DNA from: Mycobacterium sp. 852002-51961_SCH5331710
GTDB taxonomy: Bacteria > Actinomycetota > Actinomycetes > Mycobacteriales > Mycobacteriaceae
NCBI RefSeq assembly: GCF_001665535.1
Contig: NZ_LZSQ01000075.1
Coordinates: forward strand, 1 to 64,000
Length of the DNA: 64,000 bases
Direction: 5' to 3'
A model generated the notes under the pieces. The model ran no database searches. It was not told the origin of the DNA and worked only from the letters and a program-made list of their open reading frames with translations. Position 1 is the first letter of the stretch. Every line of letters starts with the position of its first letter. Made by a program: the position numbers and the translations under genes. This document shows, one piece after another, positions 9,469-18,235 of the stretch.

Positions 9469-10295
9469 TGGTGGTCACGGACTCGTCGTCGCGGCTGGCG
9501 CCCGACGAGTTGAAGCAGTGGGACATCCGGCAGGTGCCGTTGCACGTGCTGGTCGACGTCATCGATCTGCGTGACGGTATCGACGACGTGCCCTACGACA
9601 TCCACGAGGTGTCGCGCGCGAGTACCGCGGGGGCCGCGCCCGCCGATCTCGCCGAGACGTACCGGCAGGCGCTGAGCGACAGCGGCGGCGACGGCGTGGT
9701 CGCGGTGCATCTGTCGTCGGCCTTGTCAAGCAGTTTCAGTTCGGCGGTCCAGGCCGCGCGCGAGTTCGGACCCTCGGTGCGCGTGGTCAATTCGCGGTCG
9801 GCGGCGATGGGGGTGGGGTTCACCGCGATGGCGGCGGCCAGGGCCGCGGCGTCCGGTTCCGACCTGGATTCGGTTGAGGCCGTTGCGCGTTCGGCCGCAC
9901 AGCGCACCCACGCGTTCATCGTCGTGCACCGGCTCGACAACCTGCGCCGCAGCGGGCGCATCGGCACCGCGGCTTCCTGGCTGGGCACCGCCCTCTCGCT
10001 CAAACCGCTGCTGCGCCTCGACGTCGACGGTCGCCTCGTACTCGACCAGCGGATCCGGACGATCACCAAGGCGCACGCGGCGATGGTCGACCGCATCGCC
10101 GATCTCGTCGGCGAACGTCAGGCGTCGATCGCGGTACACCATGTCGACAACCACGACGGCGCCGACGAGGTGGGCGCCGCGCTGACCGACCGCCTGCCTC
10201 AGCTCGAGGCGCTCACCGTCACCGACATGGGGCCGGTGCTGTCGATCCATGTCGGCGCCGGAGCGATCGGCGTCGTCGTCCAGCTTGCTTCGTAG
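9459..10295 (+). CDS. DegV family fatty-acid-binding protein
   Basis: A 278-residue DegV fold protein of Rv2417c type. The N-terminal [19 protein letters not shown] and middle [21 protein letters not shown] carry the conserved Ser/Thr residues that hold a fatty acid head group, and [19 protein letters not shown] is a family signature. In Firmicutes DegV/FakB proteins present fatty acids to a kinase; no FakA kinase is visible here. Starts within the end of octT. Confidence 0.9.
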   Translation: MSVVVVTDSSSRLAPDELKQWDIRQVPLHVLVDVIDLRDGIDDVPYDIHEVSRASTAGAAPADLAETYRQALSDSGGDGVVAVHLSSALSSSFSSAVQAAREFGPSVRVVNSRSAAMGVGFTAMAAARAAASGSDLDSVEAVARSAAQRTHAFIVVHRLDNLRRSGRIGTAASWLGTALSLKPLLRLDVDGRLVLDQRIRTITKAHAAMVDRIADLVGERQASIAVHHVDNHDGADEVGAALTDRLPQLEALTVTDMGPVLSIHVGAGAIGVVVQLAS

Positions 10296-10347
10296 CCGGG
10301 TAGTTCGGCGAGCGCACGCTTCCTTCGCGGGTCTTGTCGCGAATATT

Positions 10348-10365
10348 GGTAAGTGGTAACTTACC
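10348..10365. promoter_or_regulatory. Inverted-repeat operator of the ArsR/SRPBCC operon
   Basis: GGTAAG-TGGTAA-CTTACC forms a 6-6-6 inverted repeat (and an internal GGTAA direct repeat) ending 4 bp before the GTG start of the ArsR-type gene. A bound repressor would cover the start and ribosome-binding region, implying autoregulation. Confidence 0.6.
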
Positions 10366-10369
10366 GTTC

Positions 10370-10690
10370 GTGCTGGCTTACCAAGAGGGCGATGCGTGGG
10401 TGGCCATGGCCGACCGCACCCGACGGTCGATCGTGGAACGGCTCGCGCACCGGCCGATGGCGGTGGGGGAGCTGGCCCGCGATCTTCCGGTCAGCAGGCC
10501 GGCGGTTTCTCAACATCTGAAGGTGCTCAAGCTCGCCGGGTTGGTGTGCGACCGCGCCGACGGAACCCGCCGCGTCTATCAGCTGGACCCGGCGGGCTTG
10601 GCCGCCATGCGGTCCGAACTCGACCGCTTCTGGATGCAGGCGCTGGCCGGATTCAAAGAGATAGTAGAGAGCGAAGGAGAACCCCGATGA
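10370..10690 (+). CDS. ArsR-family winged-helix transcriptional regulator
   Basis: A 106-residue regulator. Motifs: VAMADRTRRSIVERLAHRPM, then VGELARDLPVSRPAVSQHLKVLKLAGLV (helix-turn-helix) and a beta-wing DRADGTRRVYQLD. No metal-binding cysteine pair, so it is of the metal-free group usually fused in operons with SRPBCC (AHSA1-like) proteins, as here. GTG at 10370 is chosen because an upstream TTG at 10334 would run the coding region through the palindrome at 10348-10365. The stop overlaps the next ATG (ATGA). Confidence 0.85.
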   Translation: MLAYQEGDAWVAMADRTRRSIVERLAHRPMAVGELARDLPVSRPAVSQHLKVLKLAGLVCDRADGTRRVYQLDPAGLAAMRSELDRFWMQALAGFKEIVESEGEPR

Positions 10691-11172
10691 CCTCTGCCCA
10701 GTCCGCGGTCGTCCGTCACGGCATCACGGTGAACGCGCCGCTCGAGAGAGCATTTCGGGTGTTCGCCGAGAGATTCGGCGACTTCAAGCCCCGCGAACAC
10801 AACCTGCTGAGCGTGCCGATCGAGGAGACGGTGCTGGAGCCTCACGTGGGTGGCCGCATCTACGACCGCGGTGTCGACGGCAGCGTGTGCGAATGGGCAC
10901 GGGTGTTGGTCGTCGACCCTCCGCATCGCCTGGTCTTCTCGTGGAACATCGGCACGACGTGGCAGCTGGAATCCGATCCCGCGCGGTGCAGCGAGGTGGA
11001 GGTGGCGTTCACCGCCGAGTCGGACGATCGCACGCGCGTCAGCATCGAGCATCGCCACATCGAACGGCACGGCGACGGTTGGGATTCGGTCGCTTCGGGC
11101 GTCGGCGGCGACGCGGGCTGGCCGCTGTACCTGCACCGGTACGGTGAGCTACTGGAACGGGAAGCGCAGTGA
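10687..11172 (+). CDS. SRPBCC (AHSA1/START-like) family protein
   Basis: A 161-residue helix-grip protein. ITVNAPLERAFRVFAERFGDFKP is the N-terminal SRPBCC signature, followed by ETVLEPHVGGRIYDRGVDGSVCEWARVLVVDPPHRLVFSW and a C-terminal helix ending YGELLEREAQ. Members bind hydrophobic ligands; the ligand is unknown. Middle gene of an ArsR-SRPBCC-DinB-like operon with 4-bp overlaps at both ends. Confidence 0.82.
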   Translation: MTSAQSAVVRHGITVNAPLERAFRVFAERFGDFKPREHNLLSVPIEETVLEPHVGGRIYDRGVDGSVCEWARVLVVDPPHRLVFSWNIGTTWQLESDPARCSEVEVAFTAESDDRTRVSIEHRHIERHGDGWDSVASGVGGDAGWPLYLHRYGELLEREAQ

Positions 11173-11792
11173 CGGACGCCGACCTCAAGGAGCTGACCCG
11201 CGACGAACGGGCCGACCTGGCCTCGTTTCTGGCCGGGCTGACTCCCGACGAGTGGCACCACCCCAGCCTGTGCACCAGGTGGACGGTCAAAGATGTTGTG
11301 GCACACGTGGTCAGCTATGAGGAGCTCGGCACCGCCGGCCTGCTCAAGCGGTTCGCCAAGGGCATGGTGGTGAACGCCAATCAGGTCGGTGTCGACGAAT
11401 TCGCGAGCCTGACACCCGACGAACTGCTGGCCTATCTGAACCGCCACCTGTATCCGAGCGGCCTGACGGCTCGACTCGGCGGCACGATCGGATTCGTCGA
11501 CGGCACAATCCATCACCAGGACATCCGCCGCGCGCTCGGCCGTCCCCGCACCATCCCCGCCGATCGCCTGGCGCGCATCCTGCCGCTGATCCCCGGCAAT
11601 CCGCGACTGGGCGCGGGACGTCGCATCCGCGGACTACGTTTGCGCGCGACCGACGTCGACTGGACTCACGGGCAGGGTCCGGAGGTGACCGGGCCGGGGG
11701 AGGCGCTGATGATGGCGATGACGGGCCGGCCCGCCGCGCTCGGCGATCTCGACGGACCCGGGAAAGACGCCCTCGCGCAACGGCTCAGCTAA
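11169..11792 (+). CDS. DinB/maleylpyruvate isomerase-type metal-binding family protein
   Basis: A 207-residue helical bundle protein. ERADLASFLAGLTPDEWHHPSLCTRWTVKDVVAHVVSYEE is the N-terminal signature of the actinobacterial maleylpyruvate isomerase/mycothiol-dependent family; a later IHHQDIRRALG supplies the second histidine cluster. Members may use mycothiol or metal in detoxification. GTG start overlapping the SRPBCC stop. Substrate unknown. Confidence 0.78.
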   Translation: MTDADLKELTRDERADLASFLAGLTPDEWHHPSLCTRWTVKDVVAHVVSYEELGTAGLLKRFAKGMVVNANQVGVDEFASLTPDELLAYLNRHLYPSGLTARLGGTIGFVDGTIHHQDIRRALGRPRTIPADRLARILPLIPGNPRLGAGRRIRGLRLRATDVDWTHGQGPEVTGPGEALMMAMTGRPAALGDLDGPGKDALAQRLS

Positions 11793-11795
11793 GGA

Positions 11796-12848
11796 TCAGG
11801 TCGCGGCGCGCCCGGTGACCGGCGGCAGATCCTTCAGCGTGACGATGCCCGGCGGCGCGGCGACCACCGCCGGCACCGCGTTGGTCACCGGCAGCGCGGT
11901 GTAGATCATGCCCAGGCCCATGAACCCGGGTTCGGTCCAGTCCCTGGGCGGCAGGCAGTGCAGCACCGTGCGCATGTTGGGAAGTCCGAACACCTGGATG
12001 ACGTGGCCGTGTTCGAGCGGTTTGGGCGGAGTGACGTGTTCGCCCATGATCCAGTTGAATCCGACGCTGACGACGTTCTTCTCGCCCACCCAGCCGCGGT
12101 GGTATCCGTAGACGCCGGCAACGGTGCCCGCGGGGATCTGCATGAACCCGAGGTCGGAATCGCCGGTGGCCGCAGTGAATTCCACGTCGAAGGTGATCCG
12201 GTCGAGCTTGGCGCCGATCGCGTCGGCCATCATCGCCGCCGACTCGGCGAACACCTCGCTTTCGCGCCGCACACTTTCGGCCAGTCCGGGTGTGTTCGGG
12301 TCCTGCGAGAAGCCCATCGCGGTCTGGGTGCCCGCGGATTCGTACGTCGAACAGTCCACCGACTCGGTGATGCGGATCTCGTCGACGCGCTCGCACGCGC
12401 CCGACAGCACCATGCCCACCATGTTGCTCATGCCCGGGTGCGCGCCGCTGCCGAAGATCGTCGAATTGCCCTTCTCGCAGGCCTTCCTGATGCGGTCGAG
12501 GTCCTCGGGCGACTGCTTGCCGCCGGTGATCCACGCCGCGCTCGAGCAGACGTTGACGCCTGCCTCGAGAAGCTTTGCCAGCTCATCGATGTCGGGCCAC
12601 AGCGGGTTGTAGCAGCAAGCGTCGGGTCGCTGCGCCAGCAGCGCATCGATGTCGTTGGTGGCCATCACCCCGGTCGGCTGCGGCCAGCCGGCCAGCTCTG
12701 CCGCGTCGACGCCGACCTTGTCCGCACCGTGGGCGTAGACGCCGACGAGTTCCATGTCCTCGCGGCCGATGATCGCGTGCAGCGAACGGCGGCCGATGTT
12801 GCCGGTGGTCCACTGGATGACGCGTAGCGGCCGATCAGGTGTCGTCAC
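11796..12848 (-). CDS. NAD(P)-dependent dehydrogenase, dihydrodipicolinate reductase-like
   Basis: A 350-residue protein of the mycobacterial DapB-like family. N-terminal RVIQWTTGNIGRRSLHAIIG gives the Rossmann GxxGxxG; GSGAHPGMSNMVGMVLSG and HRGWVGEKNVVSVGFNWIMG are conserved further on. It is not the lysine-pathway DapB (too long and lacking that active-site signature); related proteins are annotated as 2,4-diaminopentanoate dehydrogenase-like. Its start is 24 bp after the SDR gene stop on the same strand, suggesting one unit. Exact substrate unknown. Confidence 0.75.
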   Translation of the reverse strand: MTTPDRPLRVIQWTTGNIGRRSLHAIIGREDMELVGVYAHGADKVGVDAAELAGWPQPTGVMATNDIDALLAQRPDACCYNPLWPDIDELAKLLEAGVNVCSSAAWITGGKQSPEDLDRIRKACEKGNSTIFGSGAHPGMSNMVGMVLSGACERVDEIRITESVDCSTYESAGTQTAMGFSQDPNTPGLAESVRRESEVFAESAAMMADAIGAKLDRITFDVEFTAATGDSDLGFMQIPAGTVAGVYGYHRGWVGEKNVVSVGFNWIMGEHVTPPKPLEHGHVIQVFGLPNMRTVLHCLPPRDWTEPGFMGLGMIYTALPVTNAVPAVVAAPPGIVTLKDLPPVTGRAAT

Positions 12849-12871
12849 GAAAACTCCTCGATGTCAGCTGA

Positions 12872-13678
12872 TTACATATGAGTTCCGCCGTCGACGCGGA
12901 CCTCGGTGCCGGTGACGAAATAGGCTTCCGGCGCTGCGAGCATGGCGACCACCGCCGCCACAGCGTCGGGTCTGGCGAACATCCCGCCCCCGTCGACGGC
13001 CAGGAGCGGCGTGATCTTGCCGAACAGCGTGTAGTCGGCGTCGTCCGGTAGGCCCGGTCCGACACTCTGCCCGGATTGCCCTGTGCCGTCGGTCATTCCA
13101 GACGAGATCGATCCCGGTTGCACACAGTTGAACCGGATGCCTTCCTTGCTGAACTCCAGGGCCAGCGTGTGCGTCATGGCCTGGATGCCGCCCTTGGACG
13201 CGGCGTACGCAGACATGTAGGGGTGGGCGAAATTCGCCGATGTCGAGCTGAAGTTGACGACCGCCGGCGCCGTGCCATTGCGCAGCGCGGGCAGGGCCTC
13301 GCGGGTGACCAGGAACGTCCCGATGAGGTTGACGCGCAGGACCTGCTCGAAGTCGGCGAGTGTGGTGTCGGTGAAGTGGCAGGACCGAAGGATTCCCGCG
13401 GCGTTGACGAGCGCGTCGAGGCCATCGAGCGCGCCAACGGCGAGCGAGACCCCGGTGATCACCGATCCCTCGCTGCCGACGTCCATCACGATGGTGGTGA
13501 GCCGACCCTTGATCCCGTGGGCCTTGGACTCGGTGTCGGCCAGTCCGGTCTCGCTGACGTCGGCGGCGACGACGGTGCCGCCTTCCTCGAGGATGCGCAG
13601 GGCCGTCGCCTGTCCAATGCCCGATCCTGCTCCGGTGATCAAAACCCTACGGTCGGTGAACCGCTGCAACGTCGCCAC
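12872..13678 (-). CDS. Short-chain dehydrogenase/reductase (SDR)
   Basis: A 268-residue classical SDR. Cofactor motif VLITGAGSGIGQATALRI near residue 14, NAAGILRS near 87, catalytic Ser in VVNFSSTSANF and Tyr/Lys in YMSAYAASKGG near 155. GTG at 13678 (VATLQRFTDRR) is chosen because an upstream extension would overlap the membrane protein gene and adds about 30 Pro-rich residues foreign to the family. Likely co-transcribed with the DapB-like gene. Confidence 0.85.
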   Translation of the reverse strand: MATLQRFTDRRVLITGAGSGIGQATALRILEEGGTVVAADVSETGLADTESKAHGIKGRLTTIVMDVGSEGSVITGVSLAVGALDGLDALVNAAGILRSCHFTDTTLADFEQVLRVNLIGTFLVTREALPALRNGTAPAVVNFSSTSANFAHPYMSAYAASKGGIQAMTHTLALEFSKEGIRFNCVQPGSISSGMTDGTGQSGQSVGPGLPDDADYTLFGKITPLLAVDGGGMFARPDAVAAVVAMLAAPEAYFVTGTEVRVDGGTHM

Positions 13679-13715
13679 CGGGGGAATGCTAGTGCGTCGG
13701 TGCGCTTCTGCTGCG

Positions 13716-14450
13716 TTATTCGGGTTCGGGCTCGGCCCCGTCGGTCGTGTCGGCGTCCTCGGTGACACGCTCGGCGGCCGCTGACGCGGGCTCGCCGCCG
13801 GCGGGCAGTGGCGGTGTTTCGGGCAGGGACAGCGCCACGCCGAGCGCCAAGAAGAACAGGATGAACAGCGGCCCGCCGAGGTACAGGTTCATCGGCCCGC
13901 CCGGGGAGATGAAGCTTCCTGGCGGTCCGATGATCGTGATGGTCTCGATGAGCTGCTCGACGGCGAACACCGCCGCGACGATGCCGACCCAGCGGGGGAA
14001 GCGTCCTTCGTTGGCGGCCAACAGGATCGGAGCAGCGACCATGATGTCGGCGACGGTCAGGATCGGTCCCCACATCGTGACGACGTCGGTGATCGCCCGC
14101 GCGGTCCCCGAGCCGAGATCACCCGGATGTAGGGACAATCCTGCGGTGAACCAGGTCGCGATGCTGATCTGGACGAGGACGACGGCCGACCCGATGGTGA
14201 ACACGAACGCATACGGTCCGGCGAGCCGGTCGCGGGCATGGCCGAGCACCACCACCAAGGCCAGCGAGCCGAACGCCAACAGCAGCGCCTGGGTCCGCAT
14301 CGCGCCGGAGTGTTCGTTGAGGTGGGTGACGATGTCGAGGCCCGGGCGGTCGATCCCGGGCAGGGCCGGAACGATCAGCAGCGCAACGGCGTAGAGCACC
14401 GCGAACGCGATGGCGGCGACCATCGGCACTCGACGATCCACAGCCAACAC
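13716..14450 (-). CDS. Hypothetical polytopic membrane protein
   Basis: About 244 residues with six hydrophobic helices: VAAIAFAVLYAVALLIVPAL, AMRTQALLLAFGSLALVVVL, PYAFVFTIGSAVVLVQISI, then around 125, 155 and 195 (LGGPLFILFFLALGVAL). It ends in an acidic cytoplasmic tail (ERVTEDADTTDGAEPEPE). GTG at 14450 is preferred because AGGGGG lies 8 bases upstream; TTG at 14474 is the alternative. Weakly resembles DUF4386-type proteins; function unknown. Confidence 0.65.
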   Translation of the reverse strand: MLAVDRRVPMVAAIAFAVLYAVALLIVPALPGIDRPGLDIVTHLNEHSGAMRTQALLLAFGSLALVVVLGHARDRLAGPYAFVFTIGSAVVLVQISIATWFTAGLSLHPGDLGSGTARAITDVVTMWGPILTVADIMVAAPILLAANEGRFPRWVGIVAAVFAVEQLIETITIIGPPGSFISPGGPMNLYLGGPLFILFFLALGVALSLPETPPLPAGGEPASAAAERVTEDADTTDGAEPEPE

Positions 14451-14554
14451 TGTAGACAGCCCCCTTATCCCCAACGCTCATTTCATCCACAGGGCGCGTC
14501 GTACACGGCGGATGGCGGGCCGCGCGGTCGGCGTCCGCGCCTAACTTCACATCC

Positions 14555-15379
14555 ATGCGAACCGAACTGCCCGCCGAACGCCTGCAGCGCAGGCTGGGAG
14601 CCGAAGTGGAGCCCGAACCGGACGATGAGGATCGCCGGCCGGACACGGCGCTGACCCGCTGGCTGCCCGAATCCACGGGCGGCGGGGCGGCCTGTTGGAT
14701 CGCGGCGGTGCGCGCGGATCCGGGTCGCGCCGGTGTCATCGCGCTCGGCGGTGTCGGGCTTCTCGCTGTGCTGGTCACGGTGTTCGTGCTGCTGCGTGAC
14801 GACAGTCCGGCCGTGGCTGCGGCCAAACTGCCGCCGGTGCAGATGGTTTCGTCGGCGAGCCCGACACCGGATGCGGCGTCGCCCGCACCGGACGGGCGAG
14901 TCGTCGTCAGCGTCGTGGGCCTGGTGCACAAGCCGGGTCTGGTCACCTTGGCCACGGGTGCGCGGATCGCCGACGCACTCACCGCCGCGGGCGGGCCGCT
15001 GGACGGCGCTGACCTGGTGGGGCTCAACATGGCGAGACGCATCACCGACGGTGAGCAGATCGTGGTGGGTATCGCGCCGTCGCCGGGGGAACCGCCGGCG
15101 ATGGGCAGCTCCGTCAGTACGGGCGTCGCGTCGCCCGCTCCGGCGAACGCTCCCGCATCCGGGGACGGCGCCGGCGCGCCCGCTGGCGGCACGGTGGACC
15201 TGAACACCGCGACCGTCGAACAACTCGACGCCCTGCCCGGGATCGGCCCGGTGACCGCCGCCGCGATCGTGGCCTGGCGCGACGCGAACGGCCGGTTCAG
15301 CAGCGTCGACCAGCTCGGCGACGTGGACGGCATCGGACCTGCGCGGCTGGAGAAGCTGCGCAACCTCGTGCATGTGTGA
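14555..15379 (+). CDS. comEA: ComEA-like DNA-binding protein with SLBB and helix-hairpin-helix domains
   Basis: A 274-residue membrane-anchored protein. A transmembrane helix (GVIALGGVGLLAVLVTVFVLL, about 62-84) is followed by a Pro/Ala linker, an SLBB domain (VVSVVGLVHKPGLVTLATGA, about 110-170) and a C-terminal double helix-hairpin-helix VDLNTATVEQLDALPGIGPV to GDVDGIGPARLEKLRNLV. In competent bacteria ComEA binds incoming DNA outside the membrane and delivers it to ComEC; the mycobacterial role is unproven. The stop overlaps the comEC GTG (GTGA). Confidence 0.88.
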   Translation: MRTELPAERLQRRLGAEVEPEPDDEDRRPDTALTRWLPESTGGGAACWIAAVRADPGRAGVIALGGVGLLAVLVTVFVLLRDDSPAVAAAKLPPVQMVSSASPTPDAASPAPDGRVVVSVVGLVHKPGLVTLATGARIADALTAAGGPLDGADLVGLNMARRITDGEQIVVGIAPSPGEPPAMGSSVSTGVASPAPANAPASGDGAGAPAGGTVDLNTATVEQLDALPGIGPVTAAAIVAWRDANGRFSSVDQLGDVDGIGPARLEKLRNLVHV

Positions 15380-17082
15380 CCGCGGTGGCGGACGCCGAGT
15401 CGGCCCCGCTCGATCTGCGGCTGGTGCCCGCGGCGCTGACCTGCTGGGCGGTCACCGCCGCGGGCATCCTCTGGCCCGCCGGTGGGGCGGCGGCCGCCGC
15501 GGTCGGGTCGGTGGCCGCGACCACCGCGGTGGGGTGGTGGGGTAGTGCGCGCGGGTCGGCGAGCGACAGGAAGGGCCTCGGCGCGAGCGTGCTGGCGGTG
15601 GGGCTGGTGGCCGCGGCGTTCGGTATCGCGATCGGTCTGCGGGTCGATGAGGTCGGCCACCACGCGGTCACCGAGCGTTACGGCACGATCGCCGCTGTCG
15701 TGGTCACGCCGACGGAGAGCCCACGCGCGCTCGGCGGTAACCGGACGATGTTCCGCGGTTCCCTCGTGGCCTTCGACGGACGCGAAATGTCCGGCCGGGT
15801 CGTGGTGTTCGCGTCGACCACCCGCATGGCAGATCTCACGGCAGGCACCCCGGTGGCGTTCCGGGCGCGGGTCGGGCGACCCACGCGACGCGACCTCAGC
15901 GTGGCGGTGCTGTCGGCCGTCGGCGACCCCACCTACGGCGAGGCCTCCGCCGTCCAGCGCGCCGCACACGGTATCCGCGCCGGCTTCGCCGAAGCAGCGC
16001 GACGGTCGCTGCCCGCCGATCAGGCCGCGATGCTGCCCGCGCTCGTGCTCGGCGACACCTCGGGCGTGCCGCGTGAGACGGCAGCCGACTTCCGCGCGGC
16101 GGGCCTGACGCATTTGACCGCGGTCTCCGGCGCCAACGTGACGATCGTCTGCGGCGCAGTCTTGCTGACGGCGACTCTGATTGGGCCGCGGGCGGCGGTC
16201 GGCCTGGCGGCTGTCGCGCTGCTCGCCTTCGTGGTGGTCGTGCAGCCGTCGGCGAGCGTGCTGCGCGCTGCGGTGATGGGCGCGATCACGTTGCTGGCGG
16301 TGTTGTCGCACCGGCGCAGGCAGGCGATCCCCGCCCTGTCGGCCAGCGTGCTGATGTTGATGATCGGATCACCGGAGTTGGCCGTCGACGTCGGATTCGC
16401 GTTGTCGGTGTCGGCGACCGCGGCGCTCGTCGTGGTCGCGCCGGTGTGGTCGCAGCGACTTGTGGCACGGGGCTGGCCCAAGCCGGCCGCCGACGCGATC
16501 AGCGTGGCCACTGCCGCGCAACTGGTCACCGCACCGCTCGTCGCCGGGATGGCGGGCACGTTCAGCGTCGTATCGGTCGCGGCCAACGTCGCGGCGGCCC
16601 CGGTGATCCCGCCGATCACCGTGATCGGCACGGCCGCGGCCGCCCTCGGCCGGGTGTGGCCCGCCGGTGCCGACCTGCTGATCCGGTTCACCGGACCGGA
16701 ACTGTGGTGGCTGCTGCATGTGGCCCGCTGGGCCGCCGACGTCCCGGGTTCGGCGGTGTCGGTTCCGTCCGGTCTGCCGGGGGTGATGCTGACCGCGGCG
16801 GTGGGTACGACCGCCGTGCTCATGTGGCGCTTCCGGTGGGTGCGCCTCGCGGCGGGCGCCGCCGTGGTGTGCGTGCTGGCGTGGACGGTGCTGTCATGCA
16901 TCCCTGGTGCGGGGCCCGAAACCCACTCGGGGGCGTGTCTCGAGCGTGTCAATGCCCGCATTGACCGGTGCCAGAACGAGAACCGCGATCTGACGCTGCG
17001 CGGAAATGGACTTTGCGTGGCGGACAGAGCGGATTTCCAGCGCATGCTGAATCACGCTCAGTTAGTCGCGGTCGCGGCCTGA
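15376..17082 (+). CDS. comEC: ComEC/Rec2-type DNA channel protein with a replaced C-terminus
   Basis: 568 residues. The competence domain is recognisable: LPALVLGDTSGVPRETAADF, then GLTHLTAVSGANVTIVCGAV and SASVLRAAVMGAITLLAVLSHRRRQ, within about ten membrane helices. Up to residue 505 it is native. From base 16891 on it reads 63 foreign residues (starting LSCIPGAGPETHSGACLERV, ending LNHAQLVAVAA) because a 1.56-kb insertion split the gene. The native last 12 codons remain at 18451-18489, right before holA. The channel core is complete, so function may persist with an altered tail. No metallo-lactamase domain, as usual in mycobacteria. Confidence 0.88.
   Translation: MTAVADAESAPLDLRLVPAALTCWAVTAAGILWPAGGAAAAAVGSVAATTAVGWWGSARGSASDRKGLGASVLAVGLVAAAFGIAIGLRVDEVGHHAVTERYGTIAAVVVTPTESPRALGGNRTMFRGSLVAFDGREMSGRVVVFASTTRMADLTAGTPVAFRARVGRPTRRDLSVAVLSAVGDPTYGEASAVQRAAHGIRAGFAEAARRSLPADQAAMLPALVLGDTSGVPRETAADFRAAGLTHLTAVSGANVTIVCGAVLLTATLIGPRAAVGLAAVALLAFVVVVQPSASVLRAAVMGAITLLAVLSHRRRQAIPALSASVLMLMIGSPELAVDVGFALSVSATAALVVVAPVWSQRLVARGWPKPAADAISVATAAQLVTAPLVAGMAGTFSVVSVAANVAAAPVIPPITVIGTAAAALGRVWPAGADLLIRFTGPELWWLLHVARWAADVPGSAVSVPSGLPGVMLTAAVGTTAVLMWRFRWVRLAAGAAVVCVLAWTVLSCIPGAGPETHSGACLERVNARIDRCQNENRDLTLRGNGLCVADRADFQRMLNHAQLVAVAA
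16707..16890 (+). repeat. 184-bp direct repeat, left copy (comEC 3' segment)
   Basis: Identical to 18267-18450 (offset exactly 1560 bp, no gaps) except for three substitutions at 16794, 16806 and 16866. All three fall in third codon positions of comEC and are synonymous (Thr, Gly, Val). The segment encodes the last conserved comEC part, LLHVARWAADVPG to VVCVLAWTV. Confidence 0.97.
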
Positions 17083-17221
17083 TCCCCAAGAAAGCGCGGT
17101 CGGGCTGTCACAATCGCCGGGGGATGGACTTGCTACGAAGCAGTCGGATGTCCCCTGATGCCCGAGATCTTTGACTCCGATCTAGGTTGAGAAATGGCGG
17201 ACGCTGTGACGTCTCTCGGGC

Positions 17222-17227
17222 TAAATT
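17222..17227 (+). promoter_or_regulatory. -10 element for leaderless transcript of the 255-aa cargo gene
   Basis: TAAATT ends exactly 7 bases before the ATG at 17234; there is no ribosome-binding site. This fits a leaderless mRNA and supports both the start choice and expression of the inserted gene. Confidence 0.5.
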
Positions 17228-17233
17228 GCCGCC

Positions 17234-18001
17234 ATGCGTACGTTGGCCGAATTGGTTGTCGGTGTCGCCCTTCTGCTGACCATTCTGCTACATCAATGCC
17301 TGCGTGGCGCCCCCGGCAGCCGCGAGCCGAGCTCAAATGCCGCAACCCGAAACGATCAACGGTCGAATCTACCCCCGTTTCGAAATCCTTGGTTGCGGAG
17401 TACCTTCAATGGGCTGACCGGAGAATGGGTTCTCCTCTCCGGCCGAGCTAACGGCGGAGACGTAATTCTGATACGTACCATCCTGATTTCGGTTCTCGTA
17501 TATGTGCCAGCAATAGTGATCCACTCATGGGCATCCTCCGGCTGGTCATTCGATTTCGATTTGCAGGCGTTGGGCAAGGAGCTGTCCGAGACTCTGCAGT
17601 GGGTGGGCGCTATCTTCGCGGGCGTCTATGTGGCCTTGTACACGCGATTCTCTGCCCAGTGGAGTTACCTCGCTGACGTCTACAACCAAATCATGGCTGC
17701 GGAAAGTGCGATTGCATGTCCGACTGATCGGCAGCGTGACGTGTTGTCACTCTGGAAAGCCGGATTCGTCGAAGACGCGGTAACTCTTCACCTTGCAACT
17801 AAGAAGATCTTCGCAGAGGTCGTCTGGATTCTTCTCCAACGTGAGGACGTACGGGCGGCGGTCGATGAGTCGATAGGGGCTGGGAAGCGGAAAGCTCTTC
17901 AGAGCAATTTAAAGAGATTGCATCCGCGGCTCCAAGACGATTCGCCTTTGCCTTCGGAACAGTTGCCCAGAAGCCTCGTTTCATGTTGGATCCCGCGATA
18001 A
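17234..18001 (+). CDS. Uncharacterised membrane protein carried by the comEC insertion
   Basis: 255 residues, not recognised. Hydrophobic segments at about 5-22 (LAELVVGVALLLTILLHQ), 82-103 (LIRTILISVLVYVPAIVIHS) and 125-140 (WVGAIFAGVYVALYTRF). A soluble helical C-terminal part follows, beginning FSAQWSYLADVYNQIMAAES, then WKAGFVEDAVTLHLATKKIF and a basic segment. The architecture (short membrane hairpin plus cytosolic helical domain) resembles small effector proteins of bacterial defence or exclusion systems, but that is only a guess. Codon use is more AT-rich than its neighbours, suggesting transfer. Confidence 0.7.
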   Translation: MRTLAELVVGVALLLTILLHQCLRGAPGSREPSSNAATRNDQRSNLPPFRNPWLRSTFNGLTGEWVLLSGRANGGDVILIRTILISVLVYVPAIVIHSWASSGWSFDFDLQALGKELSETLQWVGAIFAGVYVALYTRFSAQWSYLADVYNQIMAAESAIACPTDRQRDVLSLWKAGFVEDAVTLHLATKKIFAEVVWILLQREDVRAAVDESIGAGKRKALQSNLKRLHPRLQDDSPLPSEQLPRSLVSCWIPR

Positions 18002-18010
18002 TTCACGCGA

Positions 18011-18235
18011 TCAGGTGTGGACTGAGGCTCCGGCTATGTGGGCACCAAAGACTCCACATTTGAAGGCCTCAGATCCCGTAGCTTGCCATCTCGTGGCGGG
18101 CCAGTTCCCCGCAATTCCCATCGCAATTGCGGCTACCGACGCAAGCAGAACGGTGGCCCGCCCAAGGTCACCCGGCGTCAATACGAAGACGTCCCAGTCC
18201 TCGGTAATGCGCCGGCGCGCGCGATCATTTGCCAT
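18011..18235 (-). CDS. Small hypothetical protein in the comEC insertion (74 aa)
   Basis: Convergent with the 255-aa gene, 9 bp apart. It reads MANDRARRRITEDWDVFVLT, then one hydrophobic helix (LGRATVLLASVAAIAMGIAG) and a polar tail. A charged N-terminus plus one membrane helix is compatible with a real small membrane protein, but no promoter or ribosome-binding site stands out, so it may be spurious. Confidence 0.35.
   Translation of the reverse strand: MANDRARRRITEDWDVFVLTPGDLGRATVLLASVAAIAMGIAGNWPATRWQATGSEAFKCGVFGAHIAGASVHT

Noticed and set aside
14460..14500. TTATCCCCA and TCATCCACA resembling DnaA boxes
   Set aside because: Only two imperfect copies, with no dnaA/dnaN/rpmH context or AT-rich unwinding region; not an origin.
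14119..16311. A 730-codon open frame on the minus strand over comEA/comEC
   Set aside because: Arg/His/Gln-rich low-complexity translation with no domains, antisense to the clear ComEA and ComEC coding frames; a GC-rich shadow.
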